Positions 9,568-19,666 of a DNA stretch of 64,000 nucleotides are shown piece by piece. The notes under the pieces are model-generated. The model had not been told where the DNA came from. It saw only the letters and a program-made list of their open reading frames with translations, and made no database searches. Within the stretch, counting starts at the first letter, position 1. The number at the start of each line of letters is the position of its first letter. A program made the translations under genes and the position numbers. The stretch is from Flagellimonas algicola (GTDB taxonomy: Bacteria > Bacteroidota > Bacteroidia > Flavobacteriales > Flavobacteriaceae): NCBI RefSeq assembly GCF_005937185.1, contig NZ_VCNI01000001.1, positions 1,608,657-1,672,656 on the forward strand, written 5' to 3'.

Positions 9568-10584
9568 TTATGCTTGACAATCCATCAAGACTTTTAATCC
9601 ATCCGGATTATTGTCGATTCCCTCAAAAACCTGTTGAATATTACTCAAGGGCTGCACCTCGGTTATCATTTGTTCAAAAGGGAGTTCATTTTTTGTGATT
9701 AAGTCTATAGCTTTTTCATAATCTTCCTTTTCGTACACCCGAGCGCCAATCAACTTAAGTTCTTTCCAAAAGAATTTGAACAGGTCCACCTCTTTTTTCT
9801 GTCCGTGAATGGCTACCATCAATATGCGTCCGCGAATGCCCGCTATCTCGGTCATTACATCCAAGGCCTGTTGCACACCTGCTACTTCGAAAACTACATC
9901 GGCACGGCGACCTTCGGTTTGGGCCTTAACATATTCTACCAAATCAATATTGACGGGATTAACTGCGTTTAAGCCCAATTCTTTGGCCTTTGTTACTCGA
10001 TTCTCATTGACTTCTGAAACAATCACTTGAGCCCCGGTTTCTTTTGCTACCATAGCCACTAGAAGTCCAATAGGGCCTCCGCCCAAAACCACAGCTGTTT
10101 CACCCGCCTTCAGTTCGCTTAGACGAACATCATGTACAGCCACTGCCAAAGGTTCAATTAATGCGGCCAATTTTAAATCAGTTTCCGGCTTTAGTTTATG
10201 GAGGGTGAACGCAGGAACATTCCAGTATTGTTGCATTGAACCAGGACTGTCAATGCCAATAAATTTCAAATCTTCACAAATATGGTTAAATCCTTTGTCG
10301 GAGGGTTTTGCACCTCGGTCATCCAATGGCCTAACCACCACCTTTTCCCCAATTGAAAACCCAGACACCCCATTGCCCAGGGCATCTATGACACCCGACA
10401 TTTCATGACCAATGGTAACCGGTATATTTACGCGTTTATCCATCATTCCATGATAAATATGGACATCTGTTCCGCATACACCAGAATAAGCGACTTTTAT
10501 TCGTACTTCGCCTTTGATCGGTTCTTCTAATTCCTTTTCAATTACCGAAAAGGTTCTGTTTCCTTCGTATATCGTTGCTTTCAA
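9568..10584 (-). CDS. Medium-chain (zinc-type) dehydrogenase, probable 2-keto-3-deoxy-L-galactonate 5-dehydrogenase
   Basis: A 338-residue alcohol/polyol dehydrogenase. Catalytic zinc ligands are Cys37 (GVCGTD), His60-Glu61 (GHE) and Glu144 (LIEPLAVA). The Rossmann motif GGGPIG is at 168-173. It resembles sorbitol/threonine and L-galactonate-5-dehydrogenase-like enzymes. Oddly, the usual four-cysteine structural zinc lobe is nearly gone: between residues 80 and 105 only Cys103 remains. The start is TTG at 10584: the family N-terminus (MKATIYEGN) begins exactly there and a stop codon lies two codons upstream, with no ATG available. It follows the GH117 gene by 16 bases. Role: probably C5 oxidation in the L-anhydrogalactose route, inferred from operon content. 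Confidence 0.75.
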   Translation of the reverse strand: MKATIYEGNRTFSVIEKELEEPIKGEVRIKVAYSGVCGTDVHIYHGMMDKRVNIPVTIGHEMSGVIDALGNGVSGFSIGEKVVVRPLDDRGAKPSDKGFNHICEDLKFIGIDSPGSMQQYWNVPAFTLHKLKPETDLKLAALIEPLAVAVHDVRLSELKAGETAVVLGGGPIGLLVAMVAKETGAQVIVSEVNENRVTKAKELGLNAVNPVNIDLVEYVKAQTEGRRADVVFEVAGVQQALDVMTEIAGIRGRILMVAIHGQKKEVDLFKFFWKELKLIGARVYEKEDYEKAIDLITKNELPFEQMITEVQPLSNIQQVFEGIDNNPDGLKVLMDCQA

Positions 10585-10600
10585 TATCTAATTCTTTAAA

Positions 10601-11830
10601 TTATTTCGCTTTTTCACCCTTGGCCACATGTGAAGTTCTCCTTTTGGAAGTAAACCGCATAATGCTCTGTTCGTCATAATTATTGTAGATGTGCGTAAGG
10701 CCCCATCGAAGAATTTCTGTGGGTTCCCTCTCGTTGTCAGCACTTCTATTCAAGCCTATGGCATGTGACGCATCTTTTATTGATGCCATAATTTCAAAGT
10801 TGATTCCGTCAGGAGACCATTGAATCGTATTTTTTTCAGGGCCGTCGGTGGTTATTAGAGAAGCAATTCCCCCATTGTACTTCCATACACAAATTTCGTG
10901 ACCGCTGTTACTAATAGGGTTGTAAGGAGATTTTATATAGGGGCCCAACGGATTATCGGCAATTGCCACCCCATGTCGAATTTGTCTCCCACCAAAGGTG
11001 ATTTCCTCCCCCATTTGCTCTCCCTTATAGTACAAATAGAATTTACCTTTGTACGGAATTATACAGGGATCGTGAACCTTGTGGCTGTCGAAATCGCCCT
11101 TCTTTTCAACTAAAAACCGGTTCTGCTCTTCACCCTTCCAAATACCGTTATCGGCAGGACTCAATATAGGTTCTTTACTTTTTGTCCATGGTCCATCTGG
11201 TGAATCGGCCCAGGCAAGCCCTATCTGGTTCTTGACACGTACATTATAAGGTGATTTTACAGTCTGGTAGCATAGGTAATATTTATCAGCCCATTTCATA
11301 ATCTCTACGGTAAAGACTGAACGATCATCGTATGCACCCTTTTTGCCACGGGGTACCGCCAAGCCTTCTTCCTTCCAAGTAACCCCATCTTCAGAAGTGG
11401 CGTACCAGATATCACAGCGATCCCATGGGAAAACCTTGTCGTTTTCTATATCGCCACCGAAACCGTCCGTTTTGCCCGTACTCTTCGAGTACCAAACGTA
11501 GTACTTACCATTTTCCTTAATCATGGCGCTAGGGTCTCGCCTGACCACGCCTTTTTCGTAGGCCAAATCACCTTTTAACGGCGTTGGGCCGCTGAACTCA
11601 ATAAACCACTCATTGCCGATATCCGGCCAATTGAGGGCACGCTTTGATGCTGCACTGAGGTATTCGCTATTGGTGATGCCCAGTTTGTCCATTTGTTCTT
11701 CTGTAATCATACTATTTTCATCTAATAACTTGGTTTGCTTTTCTTTTTGGCTGGATGAGCTCGATGGGGAATCACAAGAAAATACCAGCACAAAAGTTAC
11801 TAACAATAGAACTATCTTATTTACCTTCAT
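10601..11830 (-). CDS. GH117 alpha-1,3-(3,6-anhydro)-L-galactosidase (neoagarobiose hydrolase)
   Basis: A 409-residue five-bladed beta-propeller enzyme that cleaves 3,6-anhydro-L-galactose from the non-reducing end of neoagaro-oligosaccharides. I chose ATG at 11830: it gives a lipoprotein signal ending at Cys19 (VLVFSC) and avoids overlap with the GH2 gene. The GH117 dimerisation motif SxAxxR is at 59-64 (SAASKR). Candidate active-site residues are Asp99 (RRDPS), Asp254 (KVHDP) and His311 (NSGHE), at the places known for the family. The sequence is close to my recollection of Zobellia AhgA, so clade A activity is likely. It lies 8 bases after the GH2 gene; the two together would split neoagarobiose-type products to galactose and anhydrogalactose in the periplasm. 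Confidence 0.9.
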   Translation of the reverse strand: MKVNKIVLLLVTFVLVFSCDSPSSSSSQKEKQTKLLDENSMITEEQMDKLGITNSEYLSAASKRALNWPDIGNEWFIEFSGPTPLKGDLAYEKGVVRRDPSAMIKENGKYYVWYSKSTGKTDGFGGDIENDKVFPWDRCDIWYATSEDGVTWKEEGLAVPRGKKGAYDDRSVFTVEIMKWADKYYLCYQTVKSPYNVRVKNQIGLAWADSPDGPWTKSKEPILSPADNGIWKGEEQNRFLVEKKGDFDSHKVHDPCIIPYKGKFYLYYKGEQMGEEITFGGRQIRHGVAIADNPLGPYIKSPYNPISNSGHEICVWKYNGGIASLITTDGPEKNTIQWSPDGINFEIMASIKDASHAIGLNRSADNEREPTEILRWGLTHIYNNYDEQSIMRFTSKRRTSHVAKGEKAK

Positions 11831-11838
11831 TTTGTAGT

Positions 11839-14361
11839 TTATTTGGATATGATTGAAATTGTGTTGCTCGCTAAATTTTCGGAAGAGGCGCCAATGGTGA
11901 TCTCCGATGCTTCCTTCGTTGATTGTAACAGGAGCAAACACCTTCCTTTATCAGTCTTAATTTTGTTTGATTGGTAATCTTGGACATTACTTGCGGAACC
12001 AGTATCTACTCCTAAAACCTTTATCTCTCCTTCAATTGAAAAAGATAATTTTTGGTCTTCCGTTGTTACCTTATTCCCATGAGCGTCGACCAATTGAGCA
12101 ATAACATGGGCGACATCGTACCCATTTGCGGAAAGCTCGGTTTTGTCTATTGAAAGCTCTATGGCTATTGGTTCGGAAGCTGTTGTCAATTTTGTTTCGA
12201 AAGTTTTACCATTCTTCTTGCCTTTTGCCAACAAAATGCCACTTTCAAATGGAACGGCCCATTTATAAATACGGTCATCAAAGTCGCTTAATTTTTTAAT
12301 ACCAAGAGATAAATCGTTCAAAAACAGTTCTATTTCATGGAGGTTGGAATAAACCTCTACGATTACCATTTCTTTATCTTTATATTTCCAATGCTCGTTG
12401 ACCCTGTGCCAGCCCCACAATGCCTGTTCCCAAGCTTTGGGATTTTCAGCAACGGGATTGCCCGTAGCATCAATTTTATAAATGGAATTATCCGCTGTTT
12501 GGGTGGCCAAATATATATGTGGTTCCTCGTTCCAGAGAGATTTGAACATGTGGTAAGAAGGTTTTTCAAATCCTGCCAGATCCAAAAGCCCTGAACTGGT
12601 TCCTTTTTTAGGCCAAGCGCCATTGGATTCACCCATATAATCTATCCCTGTCCAAAGGAAGGTCCCAGAGATAAACGGACGTTCCATAACCGCCTTCCAT
12701 TCGTGCCATTGACCCAAGTTTTCAGTGCCCATGATTGGTTTGTCCGGATATTTTTCATGTCCATAATCGTACAAAACCCTACGATAGCTATACCCAACCA
12801 TATCCAGAGCATCGGTATAACCCGATTCATGACTGGCAGTGGGTAAGATGCAATTGGCAATTATGTAGCGAGAACTATCCAATTCTCGTGTCCAATCAGC
12901 TAATTTTTGGGCAGTTTCACCAATGTCATATTTACCTTTTGGCAGTTTGGCCAACTGTTCTTTTACTTTTTCGGGAGGGTACGGCGGAAGTGACCAGAAA
13001 TAGTTGCCGCTCCAATGCATATTATTAAAAAACCCAGTAGCATCACCATTTCGAGGGTAGGTCCATTCGATTTCATTACCAATGCTCCATTGAATGATGG
13101 ACGGATGGTTGCGGTGAGCCAAAACAGTATTCTTCAGGTCGTTTTCGGCCCATTCTTGAAAGTGCTCTGTGTACCCTCTTGTAATATAGTCCACACTTTG
13201 CTCATTCATATTTTTTCTCTTGTCCTTGGGGTTATCCCATTCATCAAAAAATTCATCCTGAACCAGAAAGCCCATTTCATCACACAAATCCAAAAATTCT
13301 TGGGAACCTGGATTATGGGAAATACGTATGGCGTTGCAACCTGCTTCTTTTAATTTTTTCAGTCGTCTTTTCCAAACTCCTTTGGGGACAGCTGCACCCA
13401 CAAGGCCTGCGTCATGATGAAGGCAAACGCCCTTTATTTTTAGGTTTTTATCATTAAGGAAAAAACCTTCATCGACATCAAAACGTATGCTTCGAATACC
13501 AAAAATGGTTTCATTTTGATCAATGGTTTCTCCTTTTTCAATGATTGATGTGGTCATCTTATACAAATACGGAGTATCCACACTCCATAAAAGCGGATTG
13601 CTTAGGGTAAGATTTTGTTGAATTTTGTTTGAGTTATTTGCCAAAATAGTGGCAGCAATTGATTTAGAGGCTACTTTTTTTCCTTCCGGATTAAAAATTT
13701 CCGCCAACACCTCAATATTTTTGTCTTCTAAAAAATTGTTTCTAAGCTCAATTTCGACTGAAACTTCTGCTTGATTCCCATCTATTTTCGGAGTGGTAAC
13801 AAAAACACCCCAAACCGGAATGTGCAGCTTATTCTTTACCAACAACTCGACATTTCGATAAATTCCCGATCCAGTATACCATCGACTATCCGCGTATCGG
13901 GTTCTGTCCACCTTTACCTCCAACAGATTTGAATCTCTTTTGGCTTGAAGCTGTGATGAAATATCAAAATAAAATGGTGAATAGCCGTAAGGATGAAAAC
14001 CCAGCTCCTTTCCATTCAATGAAACTGTTGCATTGTTGTAGACCCCATCAAACAGGAGATAGGCTGTTTGTGTTTCATCAAGTTCTAATGGAAACTTTTT
14101 ACGGTAGATTCCTGTCCCTCCTGGAAGGTATCCTGTTGCCCCTTCGCCATTGATAGAATCAAAGGAAGCCTCCACGCTCCAATCATGGGGAAGACGAACA
14201 TCTTTCCAGCGATTGCCTGCATTTAAAGAATCGACCAACTTGAACTGCCAATCGAAATTGAAATCGGCATGAACCAAAGAATCGCGATTCATATCCCGCT
14301 TATCTAAACACGAAATACCTAAAACTGCAATTGCCAAAAAGTAAATCCGAAATCTATCCAT
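11839..14361 (-). CDS. GH2 beta-galactosidase, lipoprotein
   Basis: An 840-residue GH2 enzyme. A lipobox (AVLGISC, Cys18) places it on a membrane facing the periplasm. Order: sugar-binding jelly roll (about 35-175), immunoglobulin-like domain (about 180-295), TIM barrel (about 300-600) and C-terminal Ig-like domains (DUF4982 and invasin/Big-like, about 680-838). The acid/base is Glu430 in SIGNEIEW and the nucleophile Glu547 in [10 protein letters not shown]. It is the first gene of the left operon, about 100 bases downstream of the double-CTAG motif at 14464-14482. With GH117 next to it, it probably takes beta-linked galactose from agaro-oligosaccharide ends. The exact linkage is inferred. 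Confidence 0.88.
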   Translation of the reverse strand: MDRFRIYFLAIAVLGISCLDKRDMNRDSLVHADFNFDWQFKLVDSLNAGNRWKDVRLPHDWSVEASFDSINGEGATGYLPGGTGIYRKKFPLELDETQTAYLLFDGVYNNATVSLNGKELGFHPYGYSPFYFDISSQLQAKRDSNLLEVKVDRTRYADSRWYTGSGIYRNVELLVKNKLHIPVWGVFVTTPKIDGNQAEVSVEIELRNNFLEDKNIEVLAEIFNPEGKKVASKSIAATILANNSNKIQQNLTLSNPLLWSVDTPYLYKMTTSIIEKGETIDQNETIFGIRSIRFDVDEGFFLNDKNLKIKGVCLHHDAGLVGAAVPKGVWKRRLKKLKEAGCNAIRISHNPGSQEFLDLCDEMGFLVQDEFFDEWDNPKDKRKNMNEQSVDYITRGYTEHFQEWAENDLKNTVLAHRNHPSIIQWSIGNEIEWTYPRNGDATGFFNNMHWSGNYFWSLPPYPPEKVKEQLAKLPKGKYDIGETAQKLADWTRELDSSRYIIANCILPTASHESGYTDALDMVGYSYRRVLYDYGHEKYPDKPIMGTENLGQWHEWKAVMERPFISGTFLWTGIDYMGESNGAWPKKGTSSGLLDLAGFEKPSYHMFKSLWNEEPHIYLATQTADNSIYKIDATGNPVAENPKAWEQALWGWHRVNEHWKYKDKEMVIVEVYSNLHEIELFLNDLSLGIKKLSDFDDRIYKWAVPFESGILLAKGKKNGKTFETKLTTASEPIAIELSIDKTELSANGYDVAHVIAQLVDAHGNKVTTEDQKLSFSIEGEIKVLGVDTGSASNVQDYQSNKIKTDKGRCLLLLQSTKEASEITIGASSENLASNTISIISK

Positions 14362-14463
14362 GGGTCAGTTAAAATATCCTGTCTCTTCTCTGGAAATCTC
14401 TAATTCCAATAGAAAAACCGTCTGGAAAATTAACCGATTGGCCGTTAAATGGAAAGGATTACT

Positions 14464-14482
14464 ACTAGATAAATACTAGACA
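14464..14482. promoter_or_regulatory. Double-CTAG operator candidate upstream of the GH2/agar operon
   Basis: The 19-base element ACTAGATAAATACTAGACA has two CTAG cores separated by 7 bases, followed after 2 bases by CTACTACT. A 16/19 identical copy occurs at 26846-26864 upstream of susC. It lies 103 bases upstream of the GH2 start, right behind the end of the TPR/LuxR regulator gene. The likely reading is a binding site for that regulator, which is inference. Confidence 0.5.
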
Positions 14483-14502
14483 TCCTACTACTGTTTTGCT
14501 TA

Positions 14503-16155
14503 TTAAATCGAAGAAATAAAATCTTCAAGGTTGTCGCTTCTTTCAAGGCCCAGCTTTTTTCTAAGCCTATAACGGGTAGTATGTACCGACTCAACAGAGA
14601 TCCCCAGAAGTCTTGCCATTTCTTTACTTGAAAAATTTAGTTTGATGAGCGCACAAATCTTTTGGTCTGACTGGCTTAAATTAGGAAATTGCGTAGTTAC
14701 TTGATCATAGAATTTTTCATTCACTGCAGTAAACCGTAACCTAAACTCTTCCCAATGGTTAGTATTATTTGAGGGTATTGTCCTTAAAATCTTGTTGATC
14801 TCAGATTTTTTGATGTCTCCCGTGGTCTTTCTAAGTTTACTTTTCATATCCCTTAAAAATTCATCTTTCTCTACTAGCTGCAGCGCGGATGCCGCCAACT
14901 CTTTATTTTTGAGTTCTAAAAGTTCTTTGGCCTTTTGTATTTCGAGTTCCTTGTTACGACGTATAAGTTGTTTTTCTGTCTTATGTTTAGAACGCAGATA
15001 CTTGACATAGATGAAACCAATAATTAAAAGGAATACAATGGTTCCTATCAAGATCACACGTTGCAGTAAGGAAATTTGGTCTTGTTGTTCTAAATAGTCT
15101 AACCGCTGCTGCTGAATCATCCTTGCTTGGCGCTCCTTTTCTTGTCTGAATTCGTCTTTAATTTCCAATAATGGACGATTAATCGTACTTCGGCTATCAA
15201 AGAACTGAGCATCTAAATTTTTTGAGTTTTGAAGACTTTCAAAAGCATTTTCGAAATCTTTCCTATTAACATACAAGTCTGCCAATTTCTCATGAACCAA
15301 AGGTGAAAAATCCAAATGACTATTGTATTTATCCGAAACTTCTAAAGCTTTCTTATAGTATTCCTCGCTTTTATTTAAATCGGACAGATTTCTGTAAATA
15401 TCCCCCCAATACGTGTACACTAGGACGAGATATGATGGGCGGTGTTCTAAAAACCAAGGTTCAATTTCGCTCAACAATCCTAGCGCTTCATCATTTTTTT
15501 GTTCGTTTGCAAGAATAAACGCTTTTTCAAACTGCAAATAAGGCAATTCAATTTGATTGGGGACATTGCCAGATCTCAAAAAACAACTATCCAGATAGAT
15601 TTTGCCTATTTCTGGCTTACCCAATTCGCGGTAGGTAGCACAAATCAAATAGTAATTGGACACCAAGGATGTGATATCCAATTCCCCTTCTTCAACCAAT
15701 TTTTTTTTGATCTCCAGAGAGGTGTTTAGGTATTCAAAGGCTTTTCCTTCTTTTTTGTAAAAGCTATAGAGCCTGCCCAACCGGTCATAAACGGAGGCTT
15801 TTAAGGCTTCATCCTTTATATTATCTGCCAACAGAAGAGCAAACCACAAACTATCGTACGATTTTGCATAATCGACTCTTTGACCATAATGATAAGGCAT
15901 TTCCAGCAAAATATTGATAGCTTTTAATGTGTCGCCTTTTTTTAGAAAGTCTGCGTGGGCTTTTTGCAGAAGTTCTATAGCCTGATCTGGATTCTCAAAT
16001 CGAATTTCTATGGCTTTTTCATAAATCTGGTCTGTGCTTAATTTATTAAGGGAAGAGTCGCTATTTTGGGAATTGAGCAGTCCTGGGCAATTGAACATAG
16101 TGAACATTGCCAAGAACCAAATTGACACATTATTTCCTAAATCTACCCGCGTCAT
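14503..16155 (-). CDS. Membrane-spanning TPR sensor with LuxR-type DNA-binding domain
   Basis: A 550-residue one-component regulator. An N-terminal hydrophobic export segment (about 10-28) precedes TPR-like helical repeats (about 40-310), a coiled coil (about 330-362), one transmembrane helix (366-386), a second, cytoplasmic coiled coil (about 390-445) and a LuxR-type helix-turn-helix (490-548; LSQSDQKICALIKLNFSSKE, then ARLLGISVESVHTTRYRLRK). The TPR part would lie in the periplasm and the HTH in the cytoplasm. The start overlaps the stop of the FG-GAP gene by four bases (ATGA), so the two are translationally coupled. The double-CTAG motif right after this gene and again before susC is a plausible target. 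This is not the classical SusR or hybrid two-component architecture. The ligand is unknown. Confidence 0.8.
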   Translation of the reverse strand: MTRVDLGNNVSIWFLAMFTMFNCPGLLNSQNSDSSLNKLSTDQIYEKAIEIRFENPDQAIELLQKAHADFLKKGDTLKAINILLEMPYHYGQRVDYAKSYDSLWFALLLADNIKDEALKASVYDRLGRLYSFYKKEGKAFEYLNTSLEIKKKLVEEGELDITSLVSNYYLICATYRELGKPEIGKIYLDSCFLRSGNVPNQIELPYLQFEKAFILANEQKNDEALGLLSEIEPWFLEHRPSYLVLVYTYWGDIYRNLSDLNKSEEYYKKALEVSDKYNSHLDFSPLVHEKLADLYVNRKDFENAFESLQNSKNLDAQFFDSRSTINRPLLEIKDEFRQEKERQARMIQQQRLDYLEQQDQISLLQRVILIGTIVFLLIIGFIYVKYLRSKHKTEKQLIRRNKELEIQKAKELLELKNKELAASALQLVEKDEFLRDMKSKLRKTTGDIKKSEINKILRTIPSNNTNHWEEFRLRFTAVNEKFYDQVTTQFPNLSQSDQKICALIKLNFSSKEMARLLGISVESVHTTRYRLRKKLGLERSDNLEDFISSI

Positions 16156-19100
16156 TTTAATGAAGTATTGAGTTCGAACAGATTGTGTTTAGCATCGTTG
16201 TTTACAACAATCACAAATTTCCTGTCTGCAGAATTTAGCTGCTTCATATTCCGAACATCCTTGTCTACGAAAAAACCTGATAATAGATGAGAAATATGTT
16301 CGAACTCCCCTTGTCCATTCCCTTTCAAGAAATTACCGATTCCTGCATCCGCCCTTGTAGTTTCTACTTCGGATTGATAATTGTTGCCTGCAATCAAGAG
16401 ATCTTTTTTACCATCTCCATCAAAATCTTCAAAAAGTATGCTGTTGATTGGCGATTGCTGGACCCTGTTTTCGAAAGGTTTGAAGAAAAAATCATTAGCT
16501 CCATTGTTTATAAATATACCGGATCGGAATTCGGTAGCTTGGTAATGCAATGCCGCTTCTATACCCTCTCCTAAGATGCCTTTCAAATCTTTGTTGGCAA
16601 AATCGGTATAAGTCTGAATAGTTTGGGCCAAATGCGGAAGTTGTTGGGTCATACAGGATTTACCCCGAATGGGTACTTGTTTACCCGCATATTCCTTGGT
16701 TAAGATAATATCCTCGGAACCGTTTGAATCGAAATCGGATGTGTAAACTTCGAATGGTTTTTCAGAAGAAGCATGAAACTTGTAGTTGAGCCCTAAATTA
16801 CCAGCAATAATATCTTTGTCGCCATCATTATCTATGTCTTCCACAAGAAGCTTATTCCACCATCCTACAGCATTGGTCAAGTTTGTATAGGAACTGTTTT
16901 TAAACAAGTAGTTATTTTCATTCATAAACACTAAGATTCCCATCCATTCACCAGTGACCACCAAATCTGTTTTTCCATCTTCGTTGATGTCGGACCACAC
17001 AGCATCTGTAACCAAACCTACCCTATCAAGTTCCGGAGCTAATTTTTGATTGGCAATGGAAAATTTTCCGTTATCATTGATCAGCAACAGACTACTTGCC
17101 GGATATGGGTACTTACCCGTAATGGTTCTACCTCCTACAAACAGGTCAATATCCCCATCTTTGTCGTAATCCGAAGGTACCACTACCGACCCTGCCAAAC
17201 CAATTTCAGGTATCAAACCCTCGGATTTTATGAATTGACCAGCCCCTTCATTAATGTACAGTCTATCAATCAATAAACGTGGGGTTTCCTGAAATTCATA
17301 GCTACCGCTAACCACATAAAGATCTTGGTCACCGTCGCCATCTGCGTCAAAAAACGTTGCTCCAACATCTTCGCTGGCACTATCTCCAGTAAAAGCAGCG
17401 ATTGGAATTTCTTTAAACCCTTGGCTTTTTGTGCCCAGTAACAATTGCCCTTTTTGGTTGTGTCCACCGCCCAGATAAATATCATCCAGTCCATCATTGT
17501 TTACATCGCCCGTAGCCAATGCTGGTCCGGTCTGTGAGAGTTTGTGGGGGAGTAAAATTTGAAGGTCGTAATCGTTATAATATGGATCACTATGGCCAAA
17601 ATCTGATTTAACATCCACAAAAAGCGGTAAGGTTTTTTCCTCTTTTGTTGGAGATTTATCACTTGCCGACCCATAATCTATTCGCAGTTGCTGATTTGCA
17701 TCTACCTCTTCAAATATCTGTGTTTTTCCATCCGGCCATGTAATCTCCATTTTTTTTATGGATAGAATATCACCCAATCCAAAGTGCAAATCGTTAGGCA
17801 CAGCAGATAAAAATCCTCTCGTATTGATCAACTGTCGTACCTGTCTTGTACCGTCTTTAAAAAATAGGCTTGCCGATACACCGATGCCGAAGGGATTGGT
17901 TTTGGGTCCAGTGAACTTGAGACTCAAAAAATTTCTCCCATCCGCTGCTCGGGCATTATTGCGCAGCATTGTTGCTTTGTCGTTAATATTGTTCACTACA
18001 ATGTCCAAATCACCATCATTGTCGAGATCGGCATACAAGGCGCCATTTGAAAAAGTCGGTTTGGTTTCTGTCCAAATATCCGAGGTATCCTCGAAGGTGT
18101 TGTCACTTTTGTTTCTGAAAAAATAATTGTTCAATTTTTGTTGAGGGAGCATTTTCGCAAATTGAAGAAAGTCTTCATCCGTAGTTTTACGTTGATTGGT
18201 TTGAAGGATATCAAGAGTTTCAGCAAGTTTGTCACGATCCATCACATCTCTATATACACCGTTGGTGATGAAAATATCATTAAAGCCATCCAAATCGAAA
18301 TCCGCCGAAAGAATGGACCAACTCCAGTCGGTATCTGCCATTCCGGCCATTTTACTTATTTCGCTAAATGTGCTGTTACCATTGTTCATGTGCAACATGT
18401 TATGCATATACTGATGATGGTATCCTTTTTTGACCATTTGCTCAAAATCTGCAATGGAGGTCATGGCCATTGTAGTTTTGGACCGAATATAATCTTCAGG
18501 ATTCATATCCAAAGTCATCAAGTCTATTAATCCATCATTATCGATGTCTGCCATGTCACTTCCCATACTATTGAATGACATGTGCTTGAACAGTTGGTCG
18601 CGTGATTCTAGAAAAGTACCATCGCCATTGTTGATATAGGCCAAATCAGGAACATTAAAATCATTGCAAACATAAATATCAAGCCACCCATCGTTGTTTA
18701 AATCCCCTACTTGTGGGTTTAGTCCAAAGCCTATATCAAATTGCAAACCTGCCTTTTCGGAAACATCCGTAAAATGCCCGGTCCCATCATTGTTATAAAG
18801 CCGGTCACTTCCCTTTAATTGCAATGTTTTCGGATCTTTCTGAATTTTTTCCAAATCCAATATTTGGGTGCGGCCTGTAATGTCTGGTGTATTGGAAACG
18901 TACACGTCAAGATCATTGTCTTTGTCATAGTCAAAAAAAACTGCCTGAATGGATCGGTTATTATCTGCCAAACCAAATTCTTCAGCCTTTTCTGTAAAGG
19001 TTTCATCGCCATTGTTAATGTAGAGCAGATTTGCAAACTTATTGCCCTCATCCCGCCAACCTCCTCTGCAAACATAAATATCCAATAAACCATCATTATT

Positions 19101-19517
19101 GACATCTGCCATAGTTACTCCGGTATTAAAACCGTCATTTAAGTCAATACCGGCTTGTTGGGTTATGTCAACAAATTTGAAATTGCCCTTGTTCAAATAC
19201 AGCTTGTCCTTAAAGGAGTTTGAGGTAAAGTATAAATCTACATAACCATCATTGTTAAGGTCTCCGGCCACGACCCCTCCACCTATGTAGGTGTACATGT
19301 ATTTGTAGTAGTTGGATTCAACGGTCTCTTCCAATTTGTTCACAAAATCGATCCCCGAATCATTATGCGAAACTTGTGTAAATAATTTGGGGTTTTTGGG
19401 CATATCATCTTTTTTTTCATCCACCCCTGATTTTTTACAAGATTGAAAAAATATAAGTACAAATGAGGTAATAAAAAGTGATAGTCCTTGGTGCTTGAAA
19501 AGGCTTTTGCCAACCAT
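16152..19517 (-). CDS. FG-GAP/VCBS beta-propeller lipoprotein with ASPIC/UnbV domain
   Basis: A 1121-residue CRTAC1-like protein. I chose ATG at 19517; three codons upstream a TTG in frame is also open. A lipobox (IFFQSC) anchors it. About 14 calcium-binding loops of DxDxDG type (for example DLNNDGYVD, DVNNDGLLD, DLDNDGDLD, DADGDGDQD) form two beta-propellers, about 55-520 and 640-1115. An UnbV/ASPIC domain lies between them at about 530-615. Such proteins are thought to bind carbohydrate or protein at the cell surface; no enzyme activity is visible. Its stop overlaps the start of the TPR/LuxR regulator, which suggests a sensor partner. A CTAGAT half-site at 19534-19539 stands just upstream. 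The structural call is firm; the signalling role is inference. Confidence 0.85.
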   Translation of the reverse strand: MVGKSLFKHQGLSLFITSFVLIFFQSCKKSGVDEKKDDMPKNPKLFTQVSHNDSGIDFVNKLEETVESNYYKYMYTYIGGGVVAGDLNNDGYVDLYFTSNSFKDKLYLNKGNFKFVDITQQAGIDLNDGFNTGVTMADVNNDGLLDIYVCRGGWRDEGNKFANLLYINNGDETFTEKAEEFGLADNNRSIQAVFFDYDKDNDLDVYVSNTPDITGRTQILDLEKIQKDPKTLQLKGSDRLYNNDGTGHFTDVSEKAGLQFDIGFGLNPQVGDLNNDGWLDIYVCNDFNVPDLAYINNGDGTFLESRDQLFKHMSFNSMGSDMADIDNDGLIDLMTLDMNPEDYIRSKTTMAMTSIADFEQMVKKGYHHQYMHNMLHMNNGNSTFSEISKMAGMADTDWSWSILSADFDLDGFNDIFITNGVYRDVMDRDKLAETLDILQTNQRKTTDEDFLQFAKMLPQQKLNNYFFRNKSDNTFEDTSDIWTETKPTFSNGALYADLDNDGDLDIVVNNINDKATMLRNNARAADGRNFLSLKFTGPKTNPFGIGVSASLFFKDGTRQVRQLINTRGFLSAVPNDLHFGLGDILSIKKMEITWPDGKTQIFEEVDANQQLRIDYGSASDKSPTKEEKTLPLFVDVKSDFGHSDPYYNDYDLQILLPHKLSQTGPALATGDVNNDGLDDIYLGGGHNQKGQLLLGTKSQGFKEIPIAAFTGDSASEDVGATFFDADGDGDQDLYVVSGSYEFQETPRLLIDRLYINEGAGQFIKSEGLIPEIGLAGSVVVPSDYDKDGDIDLFVGGRTITGKYPYPASSLLLINDNGKFSIANQKLAPELDRVGLVTDAVWSDINEDGKTDLVVTGEWMGILVFMNENNYLFKNSSYTNLTNAVGWWNKLLVEDIDNDGDKDIIAGNLGLNYKFHASSEKPFEVYTSDFDSNGSEDIILTKEYAGKQVPIRGKSCMTQQLPHLAQTIQTYTDFANKDLKGILGEGIEAALHYQATEFRSGIFINNGANDFFFKPFENRVQQSPINSILFEDFDGDGKKDLLIAGNNYQSEVETTRADAGIGNFLKGNGQGEFEHISHLLSGFFVDKDVRNMKQLNSADRKFVIVVNNDAKHNLFELNTSLK

Positions 19518-19587
19518 AATTTTCAATAAAATGCTAGATTCTAAAATACGAATAAATAAAATAACATATTTTCCTAAATGGCAATAA

Positions 19588-19609
19588 TATTAGTTTGTCG
19601 ATACTAATA
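19588..19609. promoter_or_regulatory. Inverted repeat in the divergent intergenic region
   Basis: TATTAGT and ACTAATA form perfect 7-base arms around an 8-base spacer, between the minus-strand FG-GAP/regulator operon and the plus-strand gene at 19667. The place suits an operator acting on either promoter. The rest of the 149-base gap is AT-rich without other structure. Confidence 0.3.
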
Positions 19610-19627
19610 AAATTGTTAGCTTGGATG

Positions 19628-19659
19628 TTGTTTCAATTGGGTTTTCAAGAGTAAATTTG
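19628..19659 (+). promoter_or_regulatory. Bacteroidota-type promoter of the gene at 19667
   Basis: TAAATTTG at 19652-19659 matches the Bacteroidota -7 consensus TAnnTTTG. A TTG at 19628-19630 lies 21 bases upstream, in the range of the -33 element. Transcription would begin about at the ATG (19667), so the transcript would be leaderless or nearly so. Confidence 0.45.
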
Positions 19660-19666
19660 CCAAACA

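Noticed and set aside
11831..11941. Longer N-terminus for the GH117 protein (start at 11941)
   Set aside because: It would overlap the GH2 gene by over 100 bases and bury the lipoprotein signal that begins at ATG 11830.
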